From assembly GCA_020073145.1 (NCBI GenBank), contig JAIQFS010000007.1:62001-126000 (forward strand): a stretch of 64,000 bases of DNA, written 5' to 3'. Positions within the stretch are counted from its first letter, which is position 1. Each line of letters starts with the position of its first letter. The DNA comes from Terriglobia bacterium (GTDB taxonomy: Bacteria > Acidobacteriota > Terriglobia > Bryobacterales > Bryobacteraceae). The notes below the pieces were generated by a model. The model saw only the letters and a list, made by a program, of their open reading frames with translations, was not told the origin of the DNA and searched no databases. Shown here piece by piece: positions 17,451 to 26,499 of this stretch. A program made the translations under genes and the position numbers.

Positions 17451-18322
17451 GCGCTCCTCCTTGCCGCGATCGCATAGCGTGGCTCCGGTTCGGTGGCAGC
17501 GACGGCGGAAGCGGCCGGAATCGCGAGGCGCAATACCGGGCACTCGCACTCGGCGGCGAGAATCGCCTCCCGCACGTTGCCCGTGACCAGTAGACCCATC
17601 TCCTGATCTTGAATCACGCGGCTGACCACCGTATGGCTGGAGCCAACTTCGACGGCTACATCCGCCGCCGGGTGAAAGCGCCGCAGGAGTCCTTCAATGC
17701 GCCTCTTGGCCGTCTCCAGCACACCATCGCGGACGCGTTGGTCCCATAACAAGACTGGCTTGCCCGGTGAGGGGCTCACCGCGTGGATCACGGTGAGTTC
17801 GGCTTCGAGCTCACCGCTGATCTCCGTCGCCTGGCGCAGGACGTGTTCATCGGACTCGTTGAGCGCCAGCGCGCAGGCGACCTGGCGGGCATACATCCCG
17901 GCCGTGGATCGCGAGCGAGCCGAACCCCAGTCGAGCCAGACCGGGCACGGCGCTTCCGCCAGAACCTGGTCCGCCACCGAGCCGATCGGATGGCCGTACA
18001 GACTGGACGAGCCTCCGGCCGATAGCGCCACCAGCTCGACGCCTTTCCCGCGGACGTACTCCAGGATTCGCTCACCGGGATCGCCCCGCTCCACACGGCA
18101 CGTGACGCCCCGCGCGCGGAGTCCCTCTCCGGCGATTGCCCGCATCTGGAACATGAGCCGCTCCAGTTCATGCTTCCGCCCCAACCACTGGCGCTCTTCG
18201 ATGACGTGCAATAGCGTCACTTCGGCATGCCAGCATTCAATCATCCTCCGGACCGTGGGCACCAGAGCCTGGCAACCCAGGGAGAAGTCGACCGGAAACA
18301 ACACGCGGTGGATCGTAGACAT
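17447..18322 (-). CDS. Universal stress protein, tandem UspA domains
   Basis: 291 residues, two UspA folds in tandem. The first (about 1-140) starts HRVLFPVDFSLGC and carries the nucleotide-loop pattern SAGGSSSLYGHPIGSVADQVL, so it probably binds ATP. The second (about 145-275) starts ARQVACALALNESDE and ends GLLVTGNVREAILAAECECPVLRL, where the glycine motif is eroded. Cytoplasmic stress and energy-state sensing is the usual role. The ATG has an AAGGAGGG site. It is probably the first gene of a set continuing through the 50-residue membrane protein toward the antiporter. Confidence 0.88.
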   Translation of the reverse strand: MSTIHRVLFPVDFSLGCQALVPTVRRMIECWHAEVTLLHVIEERQWLGRKHELERLMFQMRAIAGEGLRARGVTCRVERGDPGERILEYVRGKGVELVALSAGGSSSLYGHPIGSVADQVLAEAPCPVWLDWGSARSRSTAGMYARQVACALALNESDEHVLRQATEISGELEAELTVIHAVSPSPGKPVLLWDQRVRDGVLETAKRRIEGLLRRFHPAADVAVEVGSSHTVVSRVIQDQEMGLLVTGNVREAILAAECECPVLRLAIPAASAVAATEPEPRYAIAARRSA

Positions 18323-19041
18323 TTCGCCCTCCTTGTATCTCTGTTATTTGTGCAAATGAGTCGCCTGCGCGGCCGCACCGGCACACCACAAGCGTTGGAA
18401 CTGCGTTTCGGGAACTAGAAAGATACCGGAGGCGAGCGTCCGCTGTGCCGATGAAGTCCGCCGCTTGTGGGCCGATCCACTCGACCAGGAGGGACTTTGG
18501 AAAAGAGGAATGCGGGGAAGCCAGAGGGCGGCTGCGATCCGAGCGACGGTGTCGCCCGGTGGTTCACGCTGGCGGCGCTCCAGGGTGGGCCAGGATTCAG
18601 CCGGAAGAGCCCCGGAACTTGCCGGACTTGCTGTATGGTTTGCGCATCCCGCCAGGGTTCCGGTGCGCGCCGGGACGCCGCCAAGGGCAACCCAATGCCC
18701 GCCTCTACAACCAGACAAAGGAGCACTGCGGACGTCATCCGAAGCCGAATTTGCTCTACCAGGCGCACGTTTTTTCCGAGATTAAGCTTACTTAATGTAT
18801 ACGAGGATCTCCTACTGGAATGCAACAGGACTGTCGGAAAGATAGTGGTTCCGCCCTGGTGCCGGTCCTGTCCGACTCTGAAGCCCTGCCTCGCCGTTGC
18901 AGCTCCGGAGTTCGTCCTCACCATGAGGATCACGAGGTCTCCCAACCGTGCGGCCCGCAGTTCTACCTTGTGCCAAGGGTCGAATGATTCGACAATAACC
19001 ATTGGACGAGCGCCTCCCAGGGTAACCGCACGTCCCTCCGG
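18323..19041. other. 719-bp gap without a convincing gene
   Basis: Between the divergent universal stress and GH2 genes. Long open frames exist on both strands (plus strand about 18467-19045; minus strand from 19002 or 18738 down to 18415), but none shows a recognisable domain. The minus-strand frame from the ATG at 18738 begins like a signal peptide (MTSAVLLCLVVEAGIGLPLAA) and is the least unlikely candidate (107 codons). An AT-rich patch at about 18780-18800 and a TCGAATGATTCGA palindrome near 18979-18992 may be regulatory. Confidence 0.3.
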
Positions 19042-21474
19042 ATGAAGCGAAGAACATTCTGCGCAATCCTGCCGGTTGCCGGCGCATTGCGGCCCGCCGC
19101 AGCCGCCAGTCGGCCGCAACCGGCCCGCGAGCGGTCCTTGTTGGATCAGGAGTGGCGATTCCTCCTCGGAGACCCGGCAGGGGCCGAGTCCCCGTCCTAC
19201 GACGCCTCCGCCTGGCGCCTCCTGGAGCTGCCCCACGATTGGAGTATCGAGGGCAAGATCGACCCCCAGAGCCCCATGGGCGGCAGCGGCGGTTTCTTTC
19301 CCGCCGGAGTCGGGTGGTACCGCCGGACCTTCACCGCCCCGGCAACCGGGAGCACCCAACGGGTCAGCATCGAGTTCGAGGGCGTCTACATGAACGCGAC
19401 CGTCTACCTCAACGGCCGCGAGCTGGGCACGCACCCCTACGGCTACACCACCTTCCTCTACGACCTCACGCCGCACCTGCAGCCCGGCGCAAACGTGCTC
19501 GCCGTTCGTGTCGATCAATCCAAGCAGCGGAACTCCCGCTGGTACTCCGGCTCCGGCATCGATCGGCATGTCTGGCTCCACGTCACCGGCCCAATCCATG
19601 TCGCTCCGTGGGGAATCTTCGTCACCACTTCGCAGGTGAGCGCGGCCGGCGCTATGGTCTCGGTCGAAACTCGGATTGCCAATGACGCCGGCGCCCGGTC
19701 CAACGTCGAAGTGCGCACCGTGCTTTACGGAAGCTCCGGCGCTGCCGTCGGCCAGTCGATCTCTATCGTCCCGGTGGACTCCGGGAACGCGGTCGAGGTC
19801 CATCAGGAAATCGCGGTCGAGAAACCAGCGCTCTGGACTCCCGAGACCCCGAACCTCTACCGGGCGGTCACGCGCGTGGTCCAGGACGGCGGCATCGTGG
19901 ATGAGGTCTCCACTCCGTTTGGTATCCGCTCCATCGCATGGTCTGTCGAGCAGGGTTTCCTGCTGAACGGCACGCCGGTAAAAATGGCCGGCGGTTGCGT
20001 GCATCACGACCACGGTCCGCTGGGCGCTGCCTCGTTCGACCGCGCCGAGCAGAGGCGCGTCCAGATTCTGAAGAAGGCCGGGTTCAACGCAATCCGCGCT
20101 TCCCACAACCCTCCGTCTCCGGCGTTCCTCGATGCCTGCGACCGCCTGGGGATGTTGGTGATCAATGAGGCCTTCGACTGCTGGTCGCGCGGCAAGAACC
20201 CCTACGATTACAGCGTGGCATTCCACGATTGGTGGCAGCGCGACCTCGATGCCATGGTTCTCCGCGACCGCAACCATCCGTCCGTCGTCATGTGGAGCAT
20301 CGGCAATGAGGTCCCGGAGCGCGGAGAGCCCTTGGGCGCTCAGGAGGCCCGGACGCTGGCGGATTCCGTGCGCGGGCTCGACCCGACGCGTCCCGTCACG
20401 TCAGCCTTGAACTTCATTGCCGGCAAGTGGAGCGACACTGACGGGTTTTATGCGGCGCTCGATATCGGCGGCTACAATTACAATCTCAACAATCACGTCG
20501 AGGATCACCAACGTGTGCCGTCGCGGATCATGGTCTGCACGGAGTCCTATGCCCAATCCACGTTCGACGACTGGGCCAGGGTGGCCGACTTTCCCTACAT
20601 CGTGGGAAGTTTCGTCTGGACCGCCATCGATTACCTCGGCGAATCCGGCCTCGGACGCTGGTACTACCGCGATCCGAAGGACACCAGCCGGGAGAGCTAC
20701 GGTGCTCCCTACCCCTGTCACGGCGCGGACTGCGGAGACATCGACATTTGCGGGACGCGCCGGGCCATTGCGCATTACCGCAACATCGTGTGGGACCGCG
20801 GCGAGAAACTCTTCCTCGGTGTGCGGCAGCCTGTGCCCGAAGGCAAAGACCTCCATGTGACGCGGTGGGGCGTGTGGCCGGTCTACCCGAGTTGGACCTG
20901 GCCCGGAATGGAGGGCAAGGCGCTCGATGTCGAAATCTATTCGCGGGGCGACGCGGTGCGTCTCTACCTCGACGGCAAGATGATCGGCGAGAAGCCCACC
21001 ACGCGCGCGGAGCGGTTCACCGCGAATTTCACCGTGGCCTACGCTCCCGGCGTGCTGAAGGCGCTGGCGCTGCAAGGCGGGACGGTGGTGGCGGAGTCCG
21101 TCTTGCAGACCACCGGCGAGGCCGCGGGACTTCGTCTCAGCGCGGACCGGTCGAGGCTTCACGCGGATGGCCGGGACCTCTCATTCATCATCGTGGAAGC
21201 CGTGGACTCGCGCGGCCGCCCGCACCCCAACGCGCAGCATTCCGTGACCTTCCGTCTCAAGGGCCCGGGATCAATCGCCGCCGTCGGGAACGCGGATCTG
21301 AGCAGCGAGGAGATGTACCGGGGCAGTCAGCGCAGGCTTTTTCATGGCCAAGCGCTCGTGGTGGTCCGTACGTCCCGTACGGTTGGCGCTCTTGCTCTAA
21401 CCGCTACCGCCCCAGGCCTGAAACCGGCCACGATTCGCCTGGAGTCGGCAGGGCGGGCCGATGACCGTCTCTGA
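19042..21474 (+). CDS. Glycoside hydrolase family 2 (beta-galactosidase-like), exported
   Basis: 810 residues. A short, twin-arginine-free signal (MKRRTFCAILPVAGALRPAAAA) is followed by the GH2 domains in order: sugar-binding jelly roll (about 30-190, GVGWYRRTF, NGRELGTHPYGY), Ig-like domain (about 195-300), TIM barrel (about 310-610) and a C-terminal Ig/DUF4982-like part. The catalytic acid/base Glu lies in MWSIGNEVPERG and the nucleophile Glu is probably in VCTESYA. FNAIRASHNPPSPAFLDACD is the classical GH2 substrate loop. It likely removes terminal beta-galactosyl or related sugars outside the cytoplasm. The ATG at 19042 has only a weak ribosome site. Confidence 0.92.
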   Translation: MKRRTFCAILPVAGALRPAAAASRPQPARERSLLDQEWRFLLGDPAGAESPSYDASAWRLLELPHDWSIEGKIDPQSPMGGSGGFFPAGVGWYRRTFTAPATGSTQRVSIEFEGVYMNATVYLNGRELGTHPYGYTTFLYDLTPHLQPGANVLAVRVDQSKQRNSRWYSGSGIDRHVWLHVTGPIHVAPWGIFVTTSQVSAAGAMVSVETRIANDAGARSNVEVRTVLYGSSGAAVGQSISIVPVDSGNAVEVHQEIAVEKPALWTPETPNLYRAVTRVVQDGGIVDEVSTPFGIRSIAWSVEQGFLLNGTPVKMAGGCVHHDHGPLGAASFDRAEQRRVQILKKAGFNAIRASHNPPSPAFLDACDRLGMLVINEAFDCWSRGKNPYDYSVAFHDWWQRDLDAMVLRDRNHPSVVMWSIGNEVPERGEPLGAQEARTLADSVRGLDPTRPVTSALNFIAGKWSDTDGFYAALDIGGYNYNLNNHVEDHQRVPSRIMVCTESYAQSTFDDWARVADFPYIVGSFVWTAIDYLGESGLGRWYYRDPKDTSRESYGAPYPCHGADCGDIDICGTRRAIAHYRNIVWDRGEKLFLGVRQPVPEGKDLHVTRWGVWPVYPSWTWPGMEGKALDVEIYSRGDAVRLYLDGKMIGEKPTTRAERFTANFTVAYAPGVLKALALQGGTVVAESVLQTTGEAAGLRLSADRSRLHADGRDLSFIIVEAVDSRGRPHPNAQHSVTFRLKGPGSIAAVGNADLSSEEMYRGSQRRLFHGQALVVVRTSRTVGALALTATAPGLKPATIRLESAGRADDRL

Positions 21475-21493
21475 GAATGTCAATCGCCGGACT

Positions 21494-21757
21494 TCACAAC
21501 CGGTATCCGCACTTGGCGCAGCTCCGGCTCGTCGGAATCCGCCAAACGTAGCCGAGCTGATTTTGAGTCGTCGGGCGTTTCATGATCGGATTCTTGCAAT
21601 GCGGGCAACGAAACCCTCGGGTTCCCTGCGCTAAAAGGAGTAGCGCCACGAAAGAACCCAGAAAATATCTGGGGTCCTGCGCGGCCTTCCATACAAGGAC
21701 AAAGTAAAACGCAAGCATGCCCAGGATGAAGGCCCAGAACCGGATGCTGACGCTCAC
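21494..21757 (-). CDS. Small membrane protein with C-terminal zinc ribbon
   Basis: About 87 residues. Two hydrophobic helices (FWAFILGMLAFYFVLVW and FLGSFVALLLLAQ) are followed by two Cys pairs, CPHC and CAKC, about 30 residues apart, forming a likely zinc ribbon on the cytoplasmic side. No family is recognised. I prefer the GTG at 21757: a TATCAT hexamer (21771-21766) lies 8 nt upstream and no Shine-Dalgarno sequence is present. A longer frame to 21811 would overlap the SGNH gene's stop. Confidence 0.6.
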   Translation of the reverse strand: MSVSIRFWAFILGMLAFYFVLVWKAAQDPRYFLGSFVALLLLAQGTRGFRCPHCKNPIMKRPTTQNQLGYVWRIPTSRSCAKCGYRL

Positions 21758-21807
21758 AAGATTCGATGATACGTCAACGCAAGGCCGGGCGAATCCGGCG
21801 CGACGGC

Positions 21808-23145
21808 TCATTTCGCCTTAAAGATCGAAAGATCGACCGCATCGGCCATGGCTTTGTAGCCGGTGTCGTTCGGGTGCAAATGGTCGCGGATATTGAACGC
21901 CGGCCGGATCTGTTTCGGGTTGTCCGGGTCTTGAGTAACCGCGTCGAAATCCACCACCGCATCGTAGGCCTTGCTGGTACGAATCCACCGGTTGAGCGCC
22001 TGCCTGATGGCTTCTCCTTCATCGCTGTAATAGGCCGCCCCGCCATAGGGGGTCAAGGTGGCGCCGATGACTTTGATGCCGTGCAGGTGGGCTCGTTCGA
22101 TCAGTTGCTGATGGGCCGCGATCAACTCCTCGGCGGTCACGCTTCCCAGGGGCCCGCCGCGCGCGCCAAGCCCGATGTCGTTGATTCCTTCCATCACCAC
22201 CAACCACTTCACTCCGGGCTGGCTCAGAACATCGCGGTCAAAGCGCGCCAGCGCCGAAACTCCCGCCCCGTCGGCGAGCACGCGGTTGCCGGAGATGCCT
22301 TCGTTCACAATCGCCAGGTGCGCCGTCGATTTGTTCGCTGCCAGCCGCCCGGCCAGCAAACTCGGCCAACTCCGGTCCGTGTCCGGCGTCGAGGTGGCGC
22401 CGTCGGTGATGGAGTCGCCGAAAGCCACAATGAGCCCCGAGTCTGCCGGCGCCAACACATCCACACCCGATAGCCAATACCACGATTGGCGCGTCGTGGC
22501 CTCGGCGATCGCAGGCGCCGCCGTGAAGTCGCCGTCCTTCGAGATGTAGGTGGTGTGCAGGCCGGTCAGGTGGTTGGTCGGGGCCGCCGCTTCGCCCTCA
22601 ACAAAGACGCTGACCGCCAGATGGGCCAACTTCGGCACTTCCAGGTCTACCGGGTCGCTCACAATCTCAGCTCCCGGCGGAATCGTGAACGATCCTTTTC
22701 CGCTAAAGGTCAGTGCCCGGTCGGAAGCGGTAACGATGGACGATTCTTTGTCCCGCAGGGCGAGATGGGCGGCGCCGACGCGAAGCGGGGCAGCGCCATA
22801 AGCGTTGGAGAGCTGAACTCTCGCCCGCCGTCCGCCGATACTGGACCGCACGATCATGCGCACCGTCTGGTTGTTGAAAGTGGGGGGCGGCCCAAACAAC
22901 GGAGGTTGATTTCCCGGGTTACCCGGATTGGGTTGGCCTGCAGTGGGTCGGGCGGGCGCGGGAGCAGGGGCCGCGGCTGCGGCTCGTGGCGGCGCGGGAA
23001 AAACCACCCGGCCCGCCTGCGGGGAAGCGGCCCATGTCGCGACCCAATGATCCTCGCCCCACAGGTTCGGCGCCATCCCGGCCAAACCCGCGGTTACGAT
23101 GCACGTCAAAACGAACGTCCTGGCTGTTTGCTGCTGTCTCGTCAT
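21808..23145 (-). CDS. SGNH/GDSL-family hydrolase, secreted
   Basis: About 445 residues. A signal peptide (FVLTCIVTAGLAGMAPNLWG) and a Pro/Ala-rich linker (about residues 45-75) precede the mature enzyme. The SGNH blocks are present in order: block I VAFGDSITDG (catalytic Ser), block II GISGNRVLADG, block III MEGINDIG and block V DHLHPND (catalytic Asp/His). A beta-rich domain stands before block I, as in larger rhamnogalacturonan-esterase-like or sialate-esterase-like proteins. It probably deacylates polysaccharides or lipids. The ATG at 23145 has a strong AGGAGGGG site. It is divergent from a MarR regulator across 97 bp. Confidence 0.88.
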   Translation of the reverse strand: MTRQQQTARTFVLTCIVTAGLAGMAPNLWGEDHWVATWAASPQAGRVVFPAPPRAAAAAPAPAPARPTAGQPNPGNPGNQPPLFGPPPTFNNQTVRMIVRSSIGGRRARVQLSNAYGAAPLRVGAAHLALRDKESSIVTASDRALTFSGKGSFTIPPGAEIVSDPVDLEVPKLAHLAVSVFVEGEAAAPTNHLTGLHTTYISKDGDFTAAPAIAEATTRQSWYWLSGVDVLAPADSGLIVAFGDSITDGATSTPDTDRSWPSLLAGRLAANKSTAHLAIVNEGISGNRVLADGAGVSALARFDRDVLSQPGVKWLVVMEGINDIGLGARGGPLGSVTAEELIAAHQQLIERAHLHGIKVIGATLTPYGGAAYYSDEGEAIRQALNRWIRTSKAYDAVVDFDAVTQDPDNPKQIRPAFNIRDHLHPNDTGYKAMADAVDLSIFKAK

Positions 23146-23167
23146 CCGACCCCTCCTGCCGATAGTT

Positions 23168-23198
23168 CCTATTTGCAACTATTGCACTATTCAATAGG
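23168..23198. promoter_or_regulatory. Candidate MarR operator
   Basis: Between the divergent SGNH and MarR genes an inverted repeat CCTATT (23168-23173) / AATAGG (23193-23198) encloses two further CTATT copies (CTATTTGCAA, CTATTGCA, CTATTCAA). On the minus strand, TTGAAT, 17 nt and TAGGAA within the same bases could be the SGNH promoter. The layout suggests that MarR represses the hydrolase gene. Confidence 0.4.
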
Positions 23199-23242
23199 AG
23201 GCGATGTCTCCTTGTCAAGCCGCGTGGCGTATACTGAAGTTC

Positions 23243-23725
23243 GTGAACGCGGTCGGGTCATCGCACGTTCGAAGAAGAGCCGCGCCTGCAACCCCGGCCG
23301 GCCAACATCGGCAAATTCGCGAGTTTGTCGATCGCATCGACTGGCTCTCGGAGCGCCTGACGCCGCCCCGCCGTCCGCAGGATGCTCAGGAGCCCGAATG
23401 CTCCCGCACCGAGTTGCGAATCCTATCCGTGTTGGGCCGCAAGGAGCCCGTGACCATGACCGATCTGGCCGGTGGACTCGGCATTCCGCTGAGCACGGCC
23501 ACCCGGGCCATCGACAAACTCGTAGCGAAGGGGCTTGTCGAACGGCGCGGTGTGCCGAAAGATCGCCGCATCGTCCAGATTGGTTTCAGCCGCCACGGAC
23601 GGGAAATCAATCGCTTTGCGATCAAGTCGCGTTGTGCCATCGCCCGCAGCCTGCTGCGGAAGATGAGTCCAGCCGAGCGCACCCGTCTGCTCCAACGGTT
23701 GGTGAGGCTCGCCGCGCCGGAATAA
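23243..23725 (+). CDS. MarR-family transcriptional regulator
   Basis: About 160 residues. The winged helix is clear: CSRTELRILSVLGRKEPVTM, then DLAGGLGIPLSTATRAIDKL as recognition helix, and VERRGVPKDRRIVQIGFS as the wing with the usual DRR. Helices at both ends would form the dimer. The GTG at 23243 is favoured because TATACT (23230-23235) lies 7 nt upstream with no ribosome site; an upstream ATG at 23204 would start before this promoter. It probably regulates the divergent SGNH hydrolase and itself through the repeat at 23168-23198. Confidence 0.85.
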   Translation: MNAVGSSHVRRRAAPATPAGQHRQIREFVDRIDWLSERLTPPRRPQDAQEPECSRTELRILSVLGRKEPVTMTDLAGGLGIPLSTATRAIDKLVAKGLVERRGVPKDRRIVQIGFSRHGREINRFAIKSRCAIARSLLRKMSPAERTRLLQRLVRLAAPE

Positions 23726-23737
23726 TTCCGCGGCCCC

Positions 23738-24658
23738 TCAGCGACCTTCGGTGTACACGCGCTGCACAAACCCGGGAACGGACGTCGTGTTCGGCCAGTC
23801 CGGATTCTTCGCCCACTCCGGATAGGCCGACTGGAACTCGGCGCTCAGGCGCTTCCCCGCATCGGCTGCCGATACGCCCTGCTTCTTGAGCGCCAGCGCC
23901 CGCGACCGCATGTCCAGCAGGAACGCCTTCTCCTGCGCGATCAGCGAACCGTCGCCGGGCCGGCTGTGATCGGGGAGAATCGTGCGCGGCTTCAGCGCCT
24001 CCAGCTTGTCGAGCACTGTCAGCCAGCTGGTAAAGCTGCCGCCCTCGCCGGCAACGCCGGGGACGACTTTGTTTTGGACGATGTCGCCCGAGATCAGCGT
24101 GCGGTCGGGATCCACCAGGATCAACTCATCGCCCTTGGTGTGGCCCGCGCCCAGCCACATCAGCCGCGCGGTCGCCCCGCCCAGATCGAGCGTCACTCCG
24201 TTTTCAAAAACCACGTCGGGTGTGCGCAACGTTCCGACCCCCTTCAGTAGCCCGGCATATTCCGGCGACAGCCGGTTGAACAGCGCCAGCAGTTCGGCCC
24301 CGTGCTCCACCAGCTCCTGCTGCTGCACGGCGGGGCGAAGCAGGATGGTCTCCGGCGGAAATCCGGCTTCGCCTGCAGCGTGTTCCGGGTGAAAGTGTGT
24401 GGTGGTGAGGTACAGCTTCCGGCCCTTGGCGAGCTTCTTCGCCACGCGCGCCACCGTGGCCCCGTTCGATGGCCCGAGCCCCGTATCCACCACCAGGGTG
24501 GCCTGCTCGCCGGTGATGATCGCGATATTGGGAAATCCGAGGATCGCCTGGACATGATCGGAAATGCGCGTGGTGTTCTCCGATAGCGTCGGCGGCGGGA
24601 ATTGGGCCCGTGCGGCAACCGCCAGCAGCCCACCCAGAACCAGTACCGAAATTCGCAT
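23738..24658 (-). CDS. Metallo-beta-lactamase-fold hydrolase, secreted
   Basis: 306 residues with a clean signal peptide (MRISVLVLGGLLAVAARAQ). The metal motif reads TTHFHPEHAAGE, so the usual Asp of HxHxDH is Glu. Later ligands fit WLGAGHTKGDELI (His), LISGDIVQN (Asp) and ILPDHSRPGD (His). This places it in the broad MBL hydrolase superfamily, near exported members that act on lactones or small esters. The E for D change is known in some MBL groups but alters metal preference. An AAGGAGG site is 6 nt before the ATG. It is convergent with the MarR gene (12 bp apart). Confidence 0.88.
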   Translation of the reverse strand: MRISVLVLGGLLAVAARAQFPPPTLSENTTRISDHVQAILGFPNIAIITGEQATLVVDTGLGPSNGATVARVAKKLAKGRKLYLTTTHFHPEHAAGEAGFPPETILLRPAVQQQELVEHGAELLALFNRLSPEYAGLLKGVGTLRTPDVVFENGVTLDLGGATARLMWLGAGHTKGDELILVDPDRTLISGDIVQNKVVPGVAGEGGSFTSWLTVLDKLEALKPRTILPDHSRPGDGSLIAQEKAFLLDMRSRALALKKQGVSAADAGKRLSAEFQSAYPEWAKNPDWPNTTSVPGFVQRVYTEGR

Positions 24659-24847
24659 GCAGCCTCCTTACCGATTCCTGCTTACTGGGACTAGAGTGGC
24701 ATAACCCGGTCGCTCTTGGGAACGGACCTTTCCCGCGCTTCGGGCGCGCCGGGTGATTCACTCTGGATTACAGAGCCCGTATTCTCGTTGGTCAATATTG
24801 TTTTCATGGTTTGACTTGATTACTGTGTGTACTAGCGCGTTTGCAAC

Positions 24848-25243
24848 GTGCCCTCCAAGTATGTGGGCGGTGCTTTCGTAGGTCTGACGGCGCCGCCCAC
24901 CATCGATCATCCGATGACGCAGCGCCGCCGATCCAAACGCCGCTTTCCCCTTCGGGCGGAAGTCCGATTCACCGTGCGCTCCGGCGGCAAGCAGGAGATG
25001 GCGGGCCGTGGGTGGATCGTGAATCTATCGAGTCAGGGCGCTCTGCTGCAGTCCGGCCAGCCCGTGCCGCCTGGCAAACTCATTGAGCTCTCGATTGCCT
25101 GGCCGTTAGACCTGGGGAACAGTGCCGGATTGCGGCTGTGGGTTCGGGGACGCACCGTCCGCGCGGAGAATGAATGCACGGCCATCAAATTCAAGCACTA
25201 CGAATTCCGCGTTCAGCCTCTCGCCCAAAAGGCCGCTCCGTAA
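24848..25243 (+). CDS. PilZ domain protein (1 of 3)
   Basis: 131 residues from GTG 24848; an ATG at 24914 would give 109 residues and is equally possible. A single PilZ domain: the Arg-rich c-di-GMP switch QRRRSKRRFPLR and the NxSxxG motif in VNLSSQGALL are both intact. A FKHYEFR segment near the end is shared in form with the PilZ proteins at 44984 and 54614. It should bind cyclic di-GMP in the cytoplasm; its partner is unknown. It precedes the CoA-transferase operon by 41 bp, but that operon has its own -10 box. Confidence 0.8.
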   Translation: MPSKYVGGAFVGLTAPPTIDHPMTQRRRSKRRFPLRAEVRFTVRSGGKQEMAGRGWIVNLSSQGALLQSGQPVPPGKLIELSIAWPLDLGNSAGLRLWVRGRTVRAENECTAIKFKHYEFRVQPLAQKAAP

Positions 25244-25272
25244 CCGGTGCCGGCGCCCAGCGGTGAACCGCA

Positions 25273-25278
25273 TATAAT
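25273..25278 (+). promoter_or_regulatory. Perfect -10 box 6 nt before the CoA-transferase start
   Basis: TATAAT at 25273-25278 is followed by 6 nt and the TTG start at 25285. There is no ribosome site and no good -35 hexamer. This is the clearest of the leaderless-type starts in the window. Confidence 0.55.
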
Positions 25279-25284
25279 GGCCGT

Positions 25285-26493
25285 TTGAGCCGCGCTACTG
25301 TTCTTCCGCTTGCAGGAATCCGGGTCCTGGACTTGAGTACGATTGTGGCGGGCCCCGCCGCCAGCATGGTCCTGGCTGATCTGGGCGCCAACGTGATCAA
25401 GGTTGAGAATCCGCGCGGTGGCGAAGACAGCCGCCGCATGGGCCCGCATCGCGGAAGCTGGGGCGCCTACTTCGTCCCGCTCAATCGCGGCAAGCGTTCC
25501 CTCGCTCTCGACATCACCCAGCCGGCAGGCCGCGACGTGGTGTTGCGCCTGGCCGCCGGCTGCGACGTCTTCCTCGAGAATTTCCGCGGAGGCAAGGCGT
25601 CTGCATTGGGCCTCGACGAAGCCGCCGTTCGCGCCCGCAAGCCCGATATTGTCTATGCGTCTCTGTCGGCCTATGGGCCGCGCGGACCGGACCGCACCAA
25701 GCCTGGTTATGACGCCGTCGTGCAGGCCCGCACTGGAATCGTGAGCGTTACCGGCACTAGCCCGGAAACCACGGTCCGCACGGGCGTCTCCATTCTCGAC
25801 ATGGGCACCGGCGTCTGGATGGCGCTCGGCATTGTCACCGCCCTCCTCGAGCGCCAGCGCTCGGGGCAAGGGCAGCGTGTGGACGCCTCGCTCTTTCAGA
25901 CCGGCGTCATGTTCATGCTCTACCACCTGCTCTACCGGCAGTTCGCGGGCGTCAACCCGGTTCCGCAGGGCTCGCGCCACACGGCTTTCGCTCCCTACGG
26001 CGCCTTTCCCACGGCCGATGGCGCGATCATGATCGGGATTTCGAGCGACCGCGCCTTTCACCGCTTGTGCGCGGCGCTCGGCAGCCCGGAATGGGCCGCC
26101 AATCCGCTCTTTCAAACCAACTCCGACCGCGTTCATAACGGTGCGGCGCTGGAAGCCCTCATCGGCGGTGTGTTGCGGACCCAGCCCTCCGCCCACTGGG
26201 CCGCTCTATTGGACCGGAATGACATTGCCAACGACCCGGTCCAGAATGCCGGGCAGGTGCTCGAAGACGCGCAACTGGCCGCCCTTGGCCAGCTCGTCGA
26301 GATGCCGCTGGCCGGAGTGGAACCGGCCTTGCTGCCCCGGCTGCCCATCGAACTCTCGCCGGCCCAGGTCGCCCCCCAAGGGCCTCCGCCTGCGCTCGGT
26401 CAACATACGCGAGCCATCCTGGCCGAGGCGGGCTTGGACGATGGCGCCATCGATGAGTTGATCCGCTGCGGCGTTTGCGGCGAAGGGATCTGA
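25285..26493 (+). CDS. Class III CoA-transferase (CaiB/BaiF family)
   Basis: 402 residues, normal family length. The N-terminal RVLDLSTIVAGPAASMVLADLGANVIKVE is the diagnostic nucleotide/CoA loop. VFLENFRGGKASALGLD and SLSAYGPRGPDRTKPGYD follow, and the catalytic Asp sits in GVSILDMGTGVWMALG (about residue 173). It moves CoA between carboxylic acids. The following acyl-CoA dehydrogenase starts 6 nt after the stop, so this gene probably activates the substrate of the operon. The start is TTG 25285, chosen because TATAAT lies 6 nt upstream and the protein starts just before the conserved loop. Confidence 0.92.
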   Translation: MSRATVLPLAGIRVLDLSTIVAGPAASMVLADLGANVIKVENPRGGEDSRRMGPHRGSWGAYFVPLNRGKRSLALDITQPAGRDVVLRLAAGCDVFLENFRGGKASALGLDEAAVRARKPDIVYASLSAYGPRGPDRTKPGYDAVVQARTGIVSVTGTSPETTVRTGVSILDMGTGVWMALGIVTALLERQRSGQGQRVDASLFQTGVMFMLYHLLYRQFAGVNPVPQGSRHTAFAPYGAFPTADGAIMIGISSDRAFHRLCAALGSPEWAANPLFQTNSDRVHNGAALEALIGGVLRTQPSAHWAALLDRNDIANDPVQNAGQVLEDAQLAALGQLVEMPLAGVEPALLPRLPIELSPAQVAPQGPPPALGQHTRAILAEAGLDDGAIDELIRCGVCGEGI

Positions 26494-26499
26494 GCGAAC

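Noticed and set aside
18415-20277. 620-codon minus-strand ORF under the GH2 gene
   Set aside because: Most of it is antisense to a clear GH2 glycosidase; the part before 19042 is treated as an uncertain gap.
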